Assembly: GCF_016429255.1 (NCBI RefSeq) | Contig: NZ_JAELUG010000046.1 | Span: 1 to 45,454, forward strand | Length of the DNA stretch: 45,454 bases | DNA from: Rhizobium sp. ASV8 | Lineage (GTDB): Bacteria > Pseudomonadota > Alphaproteobacteria > Rhizobiales > Rhizobiaceae | Reading direction: 5' to 3' | Part shown: piece after piece, positions 25,808-33,914 of the stretch | Layout of the letters: each line of letters opens with the position of its first letter | Position numbering within the stretch: the first letter of the stretch is position 1 | The notes under the pieces: model-generated | What the model was told of the DNA's origin: nothing | Seen by the model: the letters and a program-made list of their open reading frames with translations, nothing else | Database searches by the model: none | Program-made: the position numbers and the translations under genes

Positions 25808-25920
25808 GAATAGCGGCGGAAGGCTTCTGCCGTCGGCGTTACCCGGCTTTTTACTTGAATGAAAGCCGCTTCGCTTTTATAAGGCGCCCATTCCCAACAA
25901 AAGACGTGAACAGGGGTGCC

Positions 25921-26667
25921 ATGGCTGGCCATTCACAGTTTAAAAACATCATGCACCGCAAGGGTCGTCAGGACTCGGTGCGCTCGAAAATGTTCTCGAA
26001 GCTGGCGCGTGAAATCACCGTCGCCGCCAAGTCGGGTCTGCCTGACCCGACCATGAACGCAAGCCTGCGTCTGGCGATTCAGAACGCCAAGGCGCAGTCG
26101 ATGCCGAAGGACAACATCGATCGCGCCATCAAGAAGGCGTCTGGTGCCGACACCGAGAATTACGATGCGATCCGCTATGAAGGCTACGGTCCGGGCGGCA
26201 CGGCGATCATCGTCGAGGCGCTGACCGACAATCGTAACCGCACGGCGTCCAACGTCCGCTCGATCTTCACGAAGGCCGGCGGTGCGCTCGGCGAAACCGG
26301 TTCGGTGTCCTTCTCCTTCGATCACGTCGGCGAAATCACCTACAAGCCGACCGTTGGCGACGCCGACAAGGTCATGGAAGCGGCGATTGAAGCTGGCGCT
26401 GACGATGTCGAAAGCGATGAAGAAAGCCATGTGATCATCTGCGCCTTCGAATCCCTCGGCGAAGTTGCCAAGGCGCTCGAAGCGACGCTCGGCGAAGCCG
26501 AAACGGTCAAGGCGATCTGGCGCGCACAGAACAATGTGCCGGTCGACGAGGAAAAGGCCGTGTCGCTGATGAAGCTCATCGACAGTCTCGAAGACGACGA
26601 CGACGTTCAGAATGTCTATTCGAACTTCGAAGTCTCGGAAGAAGTTTTGGCCAAGCTCTCGGCCTGA
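25921..26667 (+). CDS. yebC: YebC/PmpR family regulator
   Basis: This 248-residue protein carries the family start [18 protein letters not shown], then [31 protein letters not shown] and the acidic C-terminal half. YebC proteins are described as transcription regulators, and some members act at translation, easing ribosome stalling. Length is normal. yebC commonly lies just upstream of ruvC in proteobacteria. Here a sigma-factor locus and an oxidoreductase separate them. AGGGG precedes the ATG. Confidence 0.95.
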   Translation: MAGHSQFKNIMHRKGRQDSVRSKMFSKLAREITVAAKSGLPDPTMNASLRLAIQNAKAQSMPKDNIDRAIKKASGADTENYDAIRYEGYGPGGTAIIVEALTDNRNRTASNVRSIFTKAGGALGETGSVSFSFDHVGEITYKPTVGDADKVMEAAIEAGADDVESDEESHVIICAFESLGEVAKALEATLGEAETVKAIWRAQNNVPVDEEKAVSLMKLIDSLEDDDDVQNVYSNFEVSEEVLAKLSA

Positions 26668-26682
26668 TCCTCTACATCCATC

Positions 26683-26718
26683 AAAAAAAGCCGGCTGCTG
26701 CGATGCGGCCGGCTTTTT
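26683..26718. terminator. Bidirectional terminator between yebC and the anti-sigma gene
   Basis: GCCGGC (26690-26695) pairs with GCCGGC (26708-26713). It is flanked by seven As on the left and five Ts on the right, so both convergent transcripts meet a hairpin followed by T residues. It starts 15 bases after the yebC stop and 4 bases beyond the anti-sigma stop. Confidence 0.9.
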
Positions 26719-26721
26719 GCT

Positions 26722-27540
26722 TTATGGCGTTGTCGCGCGCGTGAAATCGTCGCGGAAAGCAGCGAGATCGGCGGCTGCGACATCGGAGACGGCCCAGAAG
26801 ATCAGCCCGTCCGCATGCCATTCGACAAAATTGTAGCCGTCCTTCTCGGCATTGCTTCGGCCTCCCGATGCTGCGGGCCAGACGAAGAGATTGATGATGT
26901 GGCCGTGCCTGCGATAGATCAGCGCCGCCACCACCCGGCCGTCGAGGTAATCCACCCGGCCGCCCACAAGGGGAAAGCCCTGGCTCGCCAGATCGACCAC
27001 GGGCGGCGAGAAATCGATCTTGCCGTTGAACCACGGTTTGACGGTGTGCTGGTCTGAGGTCAGCACATCGGTCAGGTGGTCTGCCAGCATCGAGCGCACA
27101 TGGCTTGAAAGAAGCTGGTCTTCTATCGTCTGGCTCTGCTGCGGCACGTTCAGCACCAGCATGAGGCTGGCGCCGAGAACCGCAAGCGACGGCACGAAGC
27201 TCCATTCGCGAACCAATCGCCAGGCGCGATGCCATGAGCTTTCCGTCTGGGGGCTTTCCGTCTGGATCGCGGCCGTCGTGCGCTTGGTCATCGCCTGTTC
27301 CAGCGAAAGTGCGGCCTGAACGCGGGCATGGACGGCGTCCGGCGCTTGCCATTTTACGCCGTCGCGCGCGGAAAGGCGTCTGACCATCATGGCATTCTCC
27401 ATCTCGCCGGCACATTCCCGGCAGGTCGCCAGGTGGGCCTCGAAACGCGCCGCATTGGCTGGGTCCAACTCGCCATCGATGAAGCCATGCAGCAGGTCTG
27501 CCCACTCGCCGTGATCATCGTGCTCCCTACCACCGCTCAT
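26722..27540 (-). CDS. Membrane-anchored anti-sigma factor with zinc-finger motif
   Basis: This 272-residue protein has an N-terminal anti-sigma domain with the zinc-binding pattern H36-x3-C40-x2-C43 (HLATCREC), a single membrane helix at about 115-131, and a C-terminal domain of about 140 residues that would lie in the periplasm. Such ZAS-type proteins hold their cognate ECF sigma factor until a stress signal. It overlaps the sigma gene by four bases (ATGA), the usual coupled arrangement. The periplasmic part contains a segment around FAVSD/AVSDVAAADL with no clear known domain. Confidence 0.88.
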   Translation of the reverse strand: MSGGREHDDHGEWADLLHGFIDGELDPANAARFEAHLATCRECAGEMENAMMVRRLSARDGVKWQAPDAVHARVQAALSLEQAMTKRTTAAIQTESPQTESSWHRAWRLVREWSFVPSLAVLGASLMLVLNVPQQSQTIEDQLLSSHVRSMLADHLTDVLTSDQHTVKPWFNGKIDFSPPVVDLASQGFPLVGGRVDYLDGRVVAALIYRRHGHIINLFVWPAASGGRSNAEKDGYNFVEWHADGLIFWAVSDVAAADLAAFRDDFTRATTP

Positions 27541-28310
27541 CGCACTGCCCCCGTCTGATCAAGGCTGCGCCAGGCCTCGCCGAAATCACGGCGGGCGCGG
27601 GCAAGGCGTGACATGACAGTGCCGATCGGCGCGTCGATAATGTCGGCAATCTCCTTGTAGGAAAGATCCTCAAGCTCGCGCAGGACGAGGACCTCGCGCA
27701 TGGCATCGGGCAACATGTTGATGACCGCACGCACCCGCTGCGTTTCCGATTTGCGGATGAAGGCGGCTTCCGGCGTATCTTCCTCTGAGGCCGGATCGGG
27801 CGAGGGCGCGTCTTCGTCCGAATCCCGTTCGTCGGTCATGGGCTGTTCGTAGCGGGTCTTGCGTCGGCCCTCCTGTAGCCAGGCATGATAGCAATTGCGG
27901 ACGATGGTGAAGGTCCAGGCGCGAGCATCGCCGTCACGAAAACCGCCAAAACCCCTATAGGCGCGAAGATATGCCTCCTGCACGATATCCTGCGCGGCAT
28001 CGGCATCCCGGCTCAGGAAGCGCGCAAAATTATAGGCGGCATCCAGATGGGGGATGATGGTGCGCTGGAAGCGGCGCATGGTCTCGTCGGGGGAGGAGTT
28101 TGCGTGATGTTGCGCCCCGGCATTGGCGGTCGGTTCCGCCATTGTCATGAGAATGGCGCGACAGGTCGTTTTGGGCCGTGCAAAGAACGCAGCCACGCGA
28201 ACCAGAAGCTGCGCCAGCTTGCCTCTCACGGTGTTTTGCGGCCGGTGCCATGTCCATAGGTTGAACTGGTCGGCGAGCGTCATCGAACTCATAATCCGGG
28301 CGTCTATCAT
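27537..28310 (-). CDS. ECF-type RNA polymerase sigma factor
   Basis: This is a 257-residue reading. Region 2 (about residues 90-155) includes DAAQDIVQEAYLRAYRGF and AWTFTIVRNCYHAWL. Region 4 (about 195-245) includes LPDAMREVLVLRELEDLSYKEIADIIDAPIGTVMSRL. The linker is acidic. The start is uncertain. ATG at 28310 has GGGGAT close by and lies 66 bases or so after the predicted promoter. Starts at 28148 or 28142 would give the more usual length of about 200 residues but have no ribosome site. The promoter motif at 28383-28410 suggests autoregulation, and the divergent metallo-beta-lactamase-fold operon is the predicted target. Confidence 0.88.
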   Translation of the reverse strand: MIDARIMSSMTLADQFNLWTWHRPQNTVRGKLAQLLVRVAAFFARPKTTCRAILMTMAEPTANAGAQHHANSSPDETMRRFQRTIIPHLDAAYNFARFLSRDADAAQDIVQEAYLRAYRGFGGFRDGDARAWTFTIVRNCYHAWLQEGRRKTRYEQPMTDERDSDEDAPSPDPASEEDTPEAAFIRKSETQRVRAVINMLPDAMREVLVLRELEDLSYKEIADIIDAPIGTVMSRLARARRDFGEAWRSLDQTGAVR

Positions 28311-28382
28311 CGTGATCCCCGCAAAACGCCGATGCCGACTGTAAGCCTCGGATAGGGCGCTTGCAATGTTGCCTGATAGCTT

Positions 28383-28410
28383 AGATCGCGCTCGCGCGGG
28401 GTTTATTCCC
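28383..28410 (-). promoter_or_regulatory. Predicted ECF promoter of the sigma/anti-sigma operon
   Basis: On the minus strand, GGGAATAA (complement of 28403-28410), 14 bases, then CGATCT (complement of 28383-28388). The same two boxes with the same spacing occur on the plus strand at 28531-28558. GGGAATAA-type -35 boxes are known for some rhizobial ECF groups. It lies 73 bases before the 28310 start codon. Confidence 0.65.
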
Positions 28411-28530
28411 GGCCCGACACAAAAAAGTGCGCCGGCTGCGATCTCAAGCCTGCCGCCTTATCGCGTCAATCTCAATCCGTAAAATTAACTTCAATCATTT
28501 CAATTGGTTGAGAGAAATATTCCAGCGGCG

Positions 28531-28558
28531 GGGAATAAGCGTCCACCTCCGTCGATCT
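28531..28558 (+). promoter_or_regulatory. Predicted ECF promoter of the MBL-TPR-DoxX operon
   Basis: GGGAATAA (28531-28538), 14 bases, CGATCT (28553-28558). It is identical in both boxes and spacing to the site in front of the divergent sigma-factor gene, and ends 76 bases before the next start codon. The rest of the 324-base intergenic region holds no gene. Confidence 0.65.
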
Positions 28559-28634
28559 TCTTCCTCAGTGGATGGCTGCGATCGGTCGCGGCCTCCACCG
28601 GGCCCGAAAGCCATAACCATGAGGAGATATTGCG

Positions 28635-29609
28635 ATGTTTGATATGACCCGCCGCGCCGTACTCGGCACGGCTGCTGCCGCGGCCGCCTTCGGGCTGTCG
28701 TCGAAGCTGGAATTCATTCCGCAAGCCTTTGCCGCGACCCCGCTGGAGCCGACAGTCGGCTTTTACAAATACAAGGTCGGCTCGATCGAGGTCACGGCCA
28801 TTTATGACGGCATCTGGCGCAAGCCGCACGATCCGGCCTTCATCAAGAATGCTTCCGTCGAAGACACCAAGGACGCGCTCTCCAAGGCCGGTCTTACCAC
28901 CGATTTCATGCCTATTCCGCTGACCGTCGTCGTTCTCGATATCGGCGGACGCAAGATCATGATGGATGCCGGCTCGGGTGTCGGGCAATGGCAGACCAAC
29001 GCCACGCATCTGCCGGCCAACATGGCCGCAGCCGGCATCGACTACAAGAAGATCGACACGATCATGATCTCGCATTTCCATCCGGACCACGTCTGGGGCC
29101 TGATGGAGAAGGGAACCAATGCCGCGGTCTTCCCGAATGCCGAGCTGATCGTCAACGCCGCCGAATTCAACTGGTGGACCGATCCGGGCCGCGTCGACAA
29201 GCTGGCGGAAGGTCGCAAGGAAGCCGGTCGACGCATCGCCTCCGTCTTTCCGAAATGGAAGAACTGGAAGCTGGTCGAGGATAACGCCGAAGTGGCACCC
29301 GGCGTGCATATGCTGGCTGCCTACGGTCATACGCCGGGCCATTCCGTCTTCCTCATCGATGGCGGCAGCGAGCAACTGATGGTCTCGGCCGACATCATGT
29401 ATGTGCCGGCGTTGCTCGCCCCCCATCCGGAATGGGAAGGCACTTACGACCAGGACGGCCCGATGGCCGTCGCAACCCGCCGCAGGCTGATCGATCGGGT
29501 CATTGCCGACAAGATCAGGATTTGCGGCTCGCATTTCCCTTTCCCGGGCTCCGGCACCTTCGTCAAGGACGGCAACGCCTACGGATTTACCCCCACCATT
29601 CAGGCCTGA
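28635..29609 (+). CDS. Exported metallo-beta-lactamase-fold hydrolase
   Basis: This 324-residue protein has a Tat-type signal (MTRRAVLG at residues 4-11, a long alanine run, then AFAATP). The metal motif SHFHPDHVWG gives H147, H149, D151 and H152, with later YGHTPGHSVF and GSHFPFPG supplying the remaining ligands. Twin-arginine export implies it folds with its metals before transport. The substrate is unknown; the fold covers lactonases, thioesterases and sulphur-oxidising enzymes. GAGGAG precedes the ATG. It is the first gene of an operon with the TPR and DoxX genes, downstream of a predicted ECF promoter. Confidence 0.88.
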   Translation: MFDMTRRAVLGTAAAAAAFGLSSKLEFIPQAFAATPLEPTVGFYKYKVGSIEVTAIYDGIWRKPHDPAFIKNASVEDTKDALSKAGLTTDFMPIPLTVVVLDIGGRKIMMDAGSGVGQWQTNATHLPANMAAAGIDYKKIDTIMISHFHPDHVWGLMEKGTNAAVFPNAELIVNAAEFNWWTDPGRVDKLAEGRKEAGRRIASVFPKWKNWKLVEDNAEVAPGVHMLAAYGHTPGHSVFLIDGGSEQLMVSADIMYVPALLAPHPEWEGTYDQDGPMAVATRRRLIDRVIADKIRICGSHFPFPGSGTFVKDGNAYGFTPTIQA

Positions 29610-29634
29610 GTGGCCCAAAAGAGGAGCAAATACC

Positions 29635-30096
29635 ATGTTCAGACATGCCATTTTCGGGATTGCCGGCCTGTGCGCCGTTGCCATCCTTCCGGCCGCAACG
29701 GCACGCGTCGCCTTTGCCGTCGACAATATGGAATCGACGGACGCGCCGGATCTGACTTCGGTGCGCGCCAAGATCGACGCAAAGGACTATGCCGGCGCGC
29801 TGGCCGAGCTTCGCGACATTGCCGAAGAGCATCAGCAGGCCGATGTCTACAATCTGATGGGCTTCACCCTGCGCAAGACCGGCGACTTCAAGACGTCGCT
29901 CACCTACTACACCAAAGCCCTGGAACTACAGCCGGATCATAAGGGCGCACACGAATATCTCGGCGAACTCTATGTCGAGACCGGCGACATGCCCAAGGCC
30001 CGCGAGCAGCTGGCGACGCTGACCAAGCTTTGCCCGGCGGGATGTGAAGAGCTTGAAGATCTGACCAAGGCGATTGCAGCCAAGGGAACCAACTAG
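29635..30096 (+). CDS. Exported TPR-repeat protein
   Basis: This 153-residue protein has a signal peptide (MFRHAIFGIAGLCAVAIL through ARVAFA). Three tetratricopeptide-like units follow, including YNLMGFTLRKTGDFKTSLTYYTKAL and AHEYLGELYVETGDMPKAREQL. The cysteine pair CPAGC is near the end. It is likely a periplasmic protein-protein interaction module. GAGGAG precedes the ATG at 29635, 25 bases after the hydrolase gene, indicating one operon. Confidence 0.85.
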   Translation: MFRHAIFGIAGLCAVAILPAATARVAFAVDNMESTDAPDLTSVRAKIDAKDYAGALAELRDIAEEHQQADVYNLMGFTLRKTGDFKTSLTYYTKALELQPDHKGAHEYLGELYVETGDMPKAREQLATLTKLCPAGCEELEDLTKAIAAKGTN

Positions 30097-30200
30097 ACCC
30101 GGGTTCGACCAATCCGGCGGCATTGAACTCGACCAAGTCGAGAGGATGCCGCCGGGCAGGACCGGATGGCGCGGGGATATCGACGGGAAGGAGACAAGCC

Positions 30201-30638
30201 ATGGAATTCGAAGAGGAGAGTGCCGTTCTTGTGAATATGGCCGACATGGCATTGTTGTTCGGTCGCATCCTGCTGTCGCTGCTCTTTCTGGAAGAAGGCA
30301 TCGAACTCGCCAGCAATTTCGACAATGCGTTGGAGGTTATGGCCAAGCTCGGGGTTCCAGCCCCCATCGCGATTGCAACAATCGTGCTGCAGCTAGGCGC
30401 CGGGCTTGCCATTGCGCTCGGCCTGATGACGAGGCTAGCGGCATTTGGCCTCGGACTGTTCTGCTTGCTTACGGCGATGCTCTTTCACACCAATTTCGCG
30501 AGCCATAATAAGCTGCTGCACTTCGAAAAGGATCTGGCGATCTCGGGTGGCATGTTTGCATTGATCGTCGCCGGCGCCGGCAAGCTGTCGCTCGACATGC
30601 TCATCCGGCGCCATTGGAACACGAGGCTTGTAGCTTGA
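30201..30638 (+). CDS. DoxX family membrane protein
   Basis: This 145-residue protein has four predicted helices and the DoxX pattern LLFGRILLSLLFLEEGIE, a proline-containing loop LGVPAP and HNKLLHFEKDLAISGGM. DoxX-type proteins are linked with redox and thiosulphate metabolism in several lineages, but biochemical roles are mostly unproved. AAGGAG lies before the ATG at 30201. The gene is 104 bases after the TPR gene and is probably the last gene of the operon. Confidence 0.85.
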   Translation: MEFEEESAVLVNMADMALLFGRILLSLLFLEEGIELASNFDNALEVMAKLGVPAPIAIATIVLQLGAGLAIALGLMTRLAAFGLGLFCLLTAMLFHTNFASHNKLLHFEKDLAISGGMFALIVAGAGKLSLDMLIRRHWNTRLVA

Positions 30639-30651
30639 GCCAGTCGGTCAT

Positions 30652-30685
30652 TCGGTGAGCCGCGCATGTAGGATCGGCTCACCGA
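30652..30685. terminator. Terminator-like inverted repeat between convergent genes
   Basis: TCGGTGAGCC (30652-30661) is the exact complement of GGCTCACCGA (30676-30685), with a 14-base loop. There is no T run on either side, so it may be a Rho-assisted or purely structural end point for the DoxX transcript and the facing oxidoreductase gene. Confidence 0.45.
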
Positions 30686-30704
30686 CTAAACTGCCTTCCG
30701 AAAA

Positions 30705-31703
30705 TCAGGAAACCTTCTTGAAGCTTGGAAGCGTCGCGAAGAGCTCCACCGATTTCAGGCGCGCCTCAATATCGTGGATCGGCATCGAAATGATGACTTC
30801 ATCGGCTTCCGTGTCCTTGATGAAACGCGAAAGCTTTGCCTCTGCTGTCGCGGGCGAACCGACCACCGCATAACGCAGCGTATTTTCCACGTTCAGCTTT
30901 TCCATCGGCGTCCAGAAATCGTCCATATCGCCGCGCGGGCGGGGGAAGGGGCCGCGCACGTTGCGGCGCAGATTGACGAATTGCTGTTCCGCAGAGGTGA
31001 AATGATATTGCGCCTCCTCATCTGTATCTGCGACCGACCCCATGGCACCGACCATCACATAAGGCTTGTCGAGCGTGGCCGAAGGCGTGAAGCGGTCGCG
31101 GTAGATGGCGATGGCGTCCAGCAGCGAGTCCGGTGCGAAATGCGAGGCGAAGGCATAGGGCAGGCCGAGCATGGCGGCGAGATGGGCGCTATAGAGACTG
31201 GAGCCGAGCAGCCAGATCGGCACGTTGGCGCCGTGGCCAGGAACGGCGAGGATGATCTGATTGTCGTCGGCAGGGCTGAAGAGGTGTTGCAGCTCGACGA
31301 TGTCCTGGGGAAAGCTCTGTGCGCCCGCATCTATATTGCGGCGCAATGCCTGTGCGGTGCGCATGTCGGTGCCGGGCGCACGGCCAAGCCCAAGGTCGAC
31401 GCGACCGGGGAACAGCGCTTCCAGCGTGCCGAACTGCTCTGCGATGACGAGCGGCGAATGGTTCGGCAGCATGACGCCACCCGAACCGATGCGGATGCGC
31501 GAGGTCGCGGCGCCGATATGGCCGATAACGACTGAGGTCGCGGCACTGGCAACGCCCGGCATGCCGTGATGTTCGGCGAGCCAGAACCTGTTGTAGCCAA
31601 GCTCTTCCGCCTTTTGCGCCATGCGCTTCGAGCTGTCGAAGGACTGGCGGATGGTGCTGCCTTCGGCAACGGGCGAAAGATCGAGGATGGAAAAGGGAAC
31701 CAT
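30705..31703 (-). CDS. LLM-class flavin-dependent oxidoreductase (luciferase-like)
   Basis: This 332-residue protein of the bacterial luciferase-like fold has FSILDLSPV at the start, [17 protein letters not shown] and [25 protein letters not shown], then [11 protein letters not shown]. These are typical of the single-subunit group-1 LLM oxidoreductases, which use reduced FMN or F420. The substrate is unknown. The ATG at 31703 matches the family start; an upstream codon at 31745 adds an unconserved leader. It is divergent from ruvC. Confidence 0.9.
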   Translation of the reverse strand: MVPFSILDLSPVAEGSTIRQSFDSSKRMAQKAEELGYNRFWLAEHHGMPGVASAATSVVIGHIGAATSRIRIGSGGVMLPNHSPLVIAEQFGTLEALFPGRVDLGLGRAPGTDMRTAQALRRNIDAGAQSFPQDIVELQHLFSPADDNQIILAVPGHGANVPIWLLGSSLYSAHLAAMLGLPYAFASHFAPDSLLDAIAIYRDRFTPSATLDKPYVMVGAMGSVADTDEEAQYHFTSAEQQFVNLRRNVRGPFPRPRGDMDDFWTPMEKLNVENTLRYAVVGSPATAEAKLSRFIKDTEADEVIISMPIHDIEARLKSVELFATLPSFKKVS

Positions 31704-31835
31704 GGCAAGAAACCTGCGTGGTGGAAGGGAGGGTCGCTCCCACATGTAGGAGCGCGGTCCGCCTATTCCAAACCCTGCCGCCGCAATTTCGTCACGATGT
31801 TTTCAGCGTGGCCCGAGCGGTGCAATCTGTGTCTT

Positions 31836-31850
31836 GTTTTTGTTTTGTTC
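31836..31850 (+). promoter_or_regulatory. Near-consensus LexA (SOS) box upstream of ruvC
   Basis: GTTTTTGTTTTGTTC fits the alphaproteobacterial LexA consensus GTTC-N7-GTTC with one mismatch, in the first half-site. It lies 44 bases before the ruvC start, and ruv genes are often SOS-controlled. The T-rich run makes chance resemblance possible. Confidence 0.45.
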
Positions 31851-31893
31851 ACATTTTGCTGGCACATCTTCAGCCCGAAAGATAGGTTGGCTT

Positions 31894-32406
31894 ATGCAGA
31901 ACACGATTCGCATCATCGGCATCGATCCGGGCCTTCGGCGCACCGGCTGGGGCATCATCGACACGCTTGGCAACTCGCTTCGCTTCGTTGCCTCGGGCAC
32001 CGTCACTTCTGACGGCGACATGGATCTGGCGTCCCGTCTCTGCCAGCTTCACGACGGGCTTGCCGAAGTCGTTCACAGCTATCAGCCGGATGAAGCCGCC
32101 GTCGAGCAGACCTTCGTCAACAAGGATGCGGTGGCGACGCTGAAGCTTGGTCAAGCGCGTGGGGTCGTGATGCTGGTGCCGGCGCGCGCCGGCCTGCCGG
32201 TCTCCGAATATGCGCCGAATGCGGTCAAGAAGGCTGTCATCGGTGTCGGTCACGGTGAAAAGCAGCAGATCCACATGATGTTGAAGATCCTGATGCCAAA
32301 GGTCGAATTCAAGGGCAATGACGCGGCGGATGCGCTGGCCATTGCCGTCTGCCATGCCCACAACCGCGGCGCCAGCCGGTTGCGGCAGGCGGCGTTGGCC
32401 GGATAG
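31894..32406 (+). CDS. ruvC: Holliday junction endonuclease RuvC
   Basis: This 170-residue nuclease cuts Holliday junctions in the RuvABC complex. The catalytic acids are in place: D11 ([12 protein letters not shown]), E71 (VEQTFV), D143 and D146 ([16 protein letters not shown]). The start at 31894 is preferred over an in-frame 31834. The usual next gene, ruvA, is displaced by an inserted vapBC pair. Confidence 0.96.
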   Translation: MQNTIRIIGIDPGLRRTGWGIIDTLGNSLRFVASGTVTSDGDMDLASRLCQLHDGLAEVVHSYQPDEAAVEQTFVNKDAVATLKLGQARGVVMLVPARAGLPVSEYAPNAVKKAVIGVGHGEKQQIHMMLKILMPKVEFKGNDAADALAIAVCHAHNRGASRLRQAALAG

Positions 32407-32409
32407 TTT

Positions 32410-32424
32410 GTTCTTGACTTGTTC
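32410..32424 (+). promoter_or_regulatory. Exact GTTC-N7-GTTC LexA-type box overlapping the vapBC -35 region
   Basis: GTTCTTGACTTGTTC begins four bases after the ruvC stop. It matches the alphaproteobacterial SOS consensus exactly. TTGACT (32414-32419), a plausible -35 element with an AT-rich -10 region near 32435-32442, is the spacer of the box, so a bound repressor would block this promoter. Confidence 0.6.
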
Positions 32425-32438
32425 TTGTGGTAATGATA

Positions 32439-32468
32439 ATTCTTACTGCAAGATCGGAGAGTAAGAAT
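32439..32468. promoter_or_regulatory. Inverted-repeat operator for VapBC
   Basis: ATTCTTACT (32439-32447) and AGTAAGAAT (32460-32468) are perfect 9-bp inverted repeats separated by 12 bases. The right half includes the first two bases of the vapB start codon. Type II antitoxins commonly bind such a site to repress their own operon. Confidence 0.65.
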
Positions 32469-32718
32469 GCGTGTGACGTCCAAAGGGCAGGTGACCATCC
32501 CTCGCGATTTGCGGGAGTTGGCCGGCATAGAGCTCAACAGTGAAGTTATATTTTCCGTTGAGGATGGAAAGCTGGTTGTTTCCCCCAAGAACGGCAAGCG
32601 AGAAATGGAAGATCGGCAGCGGCTCGATCGGTTCATGGCCACCCTCAAGCGTTTGGAAGGCACCGGTGATCAGGATATCGACGCCGAAGCACTGATGTCG
32701 ATGACGCGTGATCGCTAA
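32467..32718 (+). CDS. vapB: AbrB/MazE-type antitoxin (VapB)
   Basis: This 83-residue protein has an N-terminal swapped-hairpin DNA-binding domain, beginning MRVTSKGQVTIPRDLRELAG and continuing to VEDGKLVVSPK. A charged C-terminal tail would bind the toxin. Such antitoxins neutralise a PIN-domain RNase and autoregulate. GGAGAG precedes the ATG. The toxin gene starts two bases after its stop. Confidence 0.88.
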   Translation: MRVTSKGQVTIPRDLRELAGIELNSEVIFSVEDGKLVVSPKNGKREMEDRQRLDRFMATLKRLEGTGDQDIDAEALMSMTRDR

Positions 32719-32720
32719 TC

Positions 32721-33134
32721 ATGGTCACCATCGTTGATACGAATGTGCTGGTTGATTTGGCCATACCAGGTTCAGCTTGGTATGGCTGGTCGACAGGGCA
32801 GATTCTTTCCGCTTTCAAGCGAGGACCGGTCGTCATCAATCCCATCATCTATGCGGAATTTTCGGTGCGTTACAGCAGTGTGGACCGTGTAGAGGAGCTG
32901 CTGCCGCAAAGTGAGTTTCGCCGTGAAAATCTGCCCTGGGCCGCTGCCTTTGCCGCTGCGGCTGCTTTCAAGGCCTATCGTCAGAGCGGTGGGGGGCGGG
33001 AGCGTATTCTCCCGGACTTTTTGATCGGCGCACATGCCGCCATTCGCGGTTACTCGATACTGACGCGAGATTCCAAGGGTTATCGGTCTTATTTCCCCAC
33101 CGTTGGCCTCATTTCACCTGAAACCCATCCCTGA
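32721..33134 (+). CDS. vapC: PIN-domain ribonuclease toxin (VapC)
   Basis: This 137-residue toxin has PIN acidic residues in VDTNVLVDL (D6), YAEF, and LPDFLIGAHAAIRGYSILTRD, the four-acid site for a divalent metal. VapC toxins cut tRNA or rRNA when the antitoxin is lost. Length is normal, so the toxin looks intact. It ends 12 bases before ruvA, so toxin and ruvA may share transcripts. Confidence 0.9.
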   Translation: MVTIVDTNVLVDLAIPGSAWYGWSTGQILSAFKRGPVVINPIIYAEFSVRYSSVDRVEELLPQSEFRRENLPWAAAFAAAAAFKAYRQSGGGRERILPDFLIGAHAAIRGYSILTRDSKGYRSYFPTVGLISPETHP

Positions 33135-33146
33135 CGGACATTATTC

Positions 33147-33761
33147 ATGATCGGCAAGCTGAAAGGCACAATCGAAGAGATCGGCGAAGACTATGTGCTC
33201 GTGGATGTGCATGGCGTCTGTTATGTCGCCTATTGCTCCGCCCGGACGCTGTCGAAGCTCGGCTCGGTCGGAGAGGCCTGCATTCTCTTCATCGAGACCT
33301 ATGTCCGCGAAGATCAGATCCGGCTTTTTGGTTTCATGACGGCGCTGGAGCGCGAGTGGTTCAACATTGTGCAGACGGTTCAGGGTGTCGGTGCGAAGGT
33401 GGCGCTGGCGCTGTTGTCCACGCTGACGCCGGCCGAGTTGGCTAATGCGATCGCTCTGCAGGATCGCGCTGCCGTTTCGCGGGCACCGGGCGTTGGTCCG
33501 AAGGTTGCCATGCGTATCGTGACGGAATTGAAGAACAAGGCGCCGGCCTTTGCCGGTGATGCGGCCAATATCGGGCTCAAGCAGGAGCTGGGCGAAGGCG
33601 TTGCCGCAGCGCCCGTTGCGGATGCCGTATCGGCGCTCACCAACCTCGGCTATTCCCGCGATCAGGCCGCCAATGCCGTGGCCGCGGCCTTGAAGACGGC
33701 CGGCGAGGACGCCGACAGCGCCAAGCTGATCCGCCTCGGCCTCAAGGAACTCTCGCGGTGA
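33147..33761 (+). CDS. ruvA: Holliday junction DNA helicase subunit RuvA
   Basis: This 204-residue protein has the start [21 protein letters not shown], helix-hairpin-helix segments ([17 protein letters not shown] and [17 protein letters not shown]) and the C-terminal domain that contacts RuvB. RuvA binds the four-way junction. Its ribosome site is weak. It lies 12 bases after vapC, not directly after ruvC as in most genomes. Confidence 0.95.
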   Translation: MIGKLKGTIEEIGEDYVLVDVHGVCYVAYCSARTLSKLGSVGEACILFIETYVREDQIRLFGFMTALEREWFNIVQTVQGVGAKVALALLSTLTPAELANAIALQDRAAVSRAPGVGPKVAMRIVTELKNKAPAFAGDAANIGLKQELGEGVAAAPVADAVSALTNLGYSRDQAANAVAAALKTAGEDADSAKLIRLGLKELSR

Positions 33762-33914
33762 GGCTTTGCACCTTCCGCGTTCCTTACTATTGTCTCAAAA
33801 TCGGGACATCGACTTGCGATGCTCTTCCGACGAAGACTATTTTGAGTGCGGCAGACCTGATGCCGCCTTCGGCCTGAAAGCCGAGAAACGAATACCGGGA
33901 ATGGAACCTCTGAC

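Noticed and set aside
28427..28642. 71-codon frame upstream of the MBL gene
   Set aside because: It covers the predicted ECF promoter and the MBL ribosome site and has no start signal of its own.
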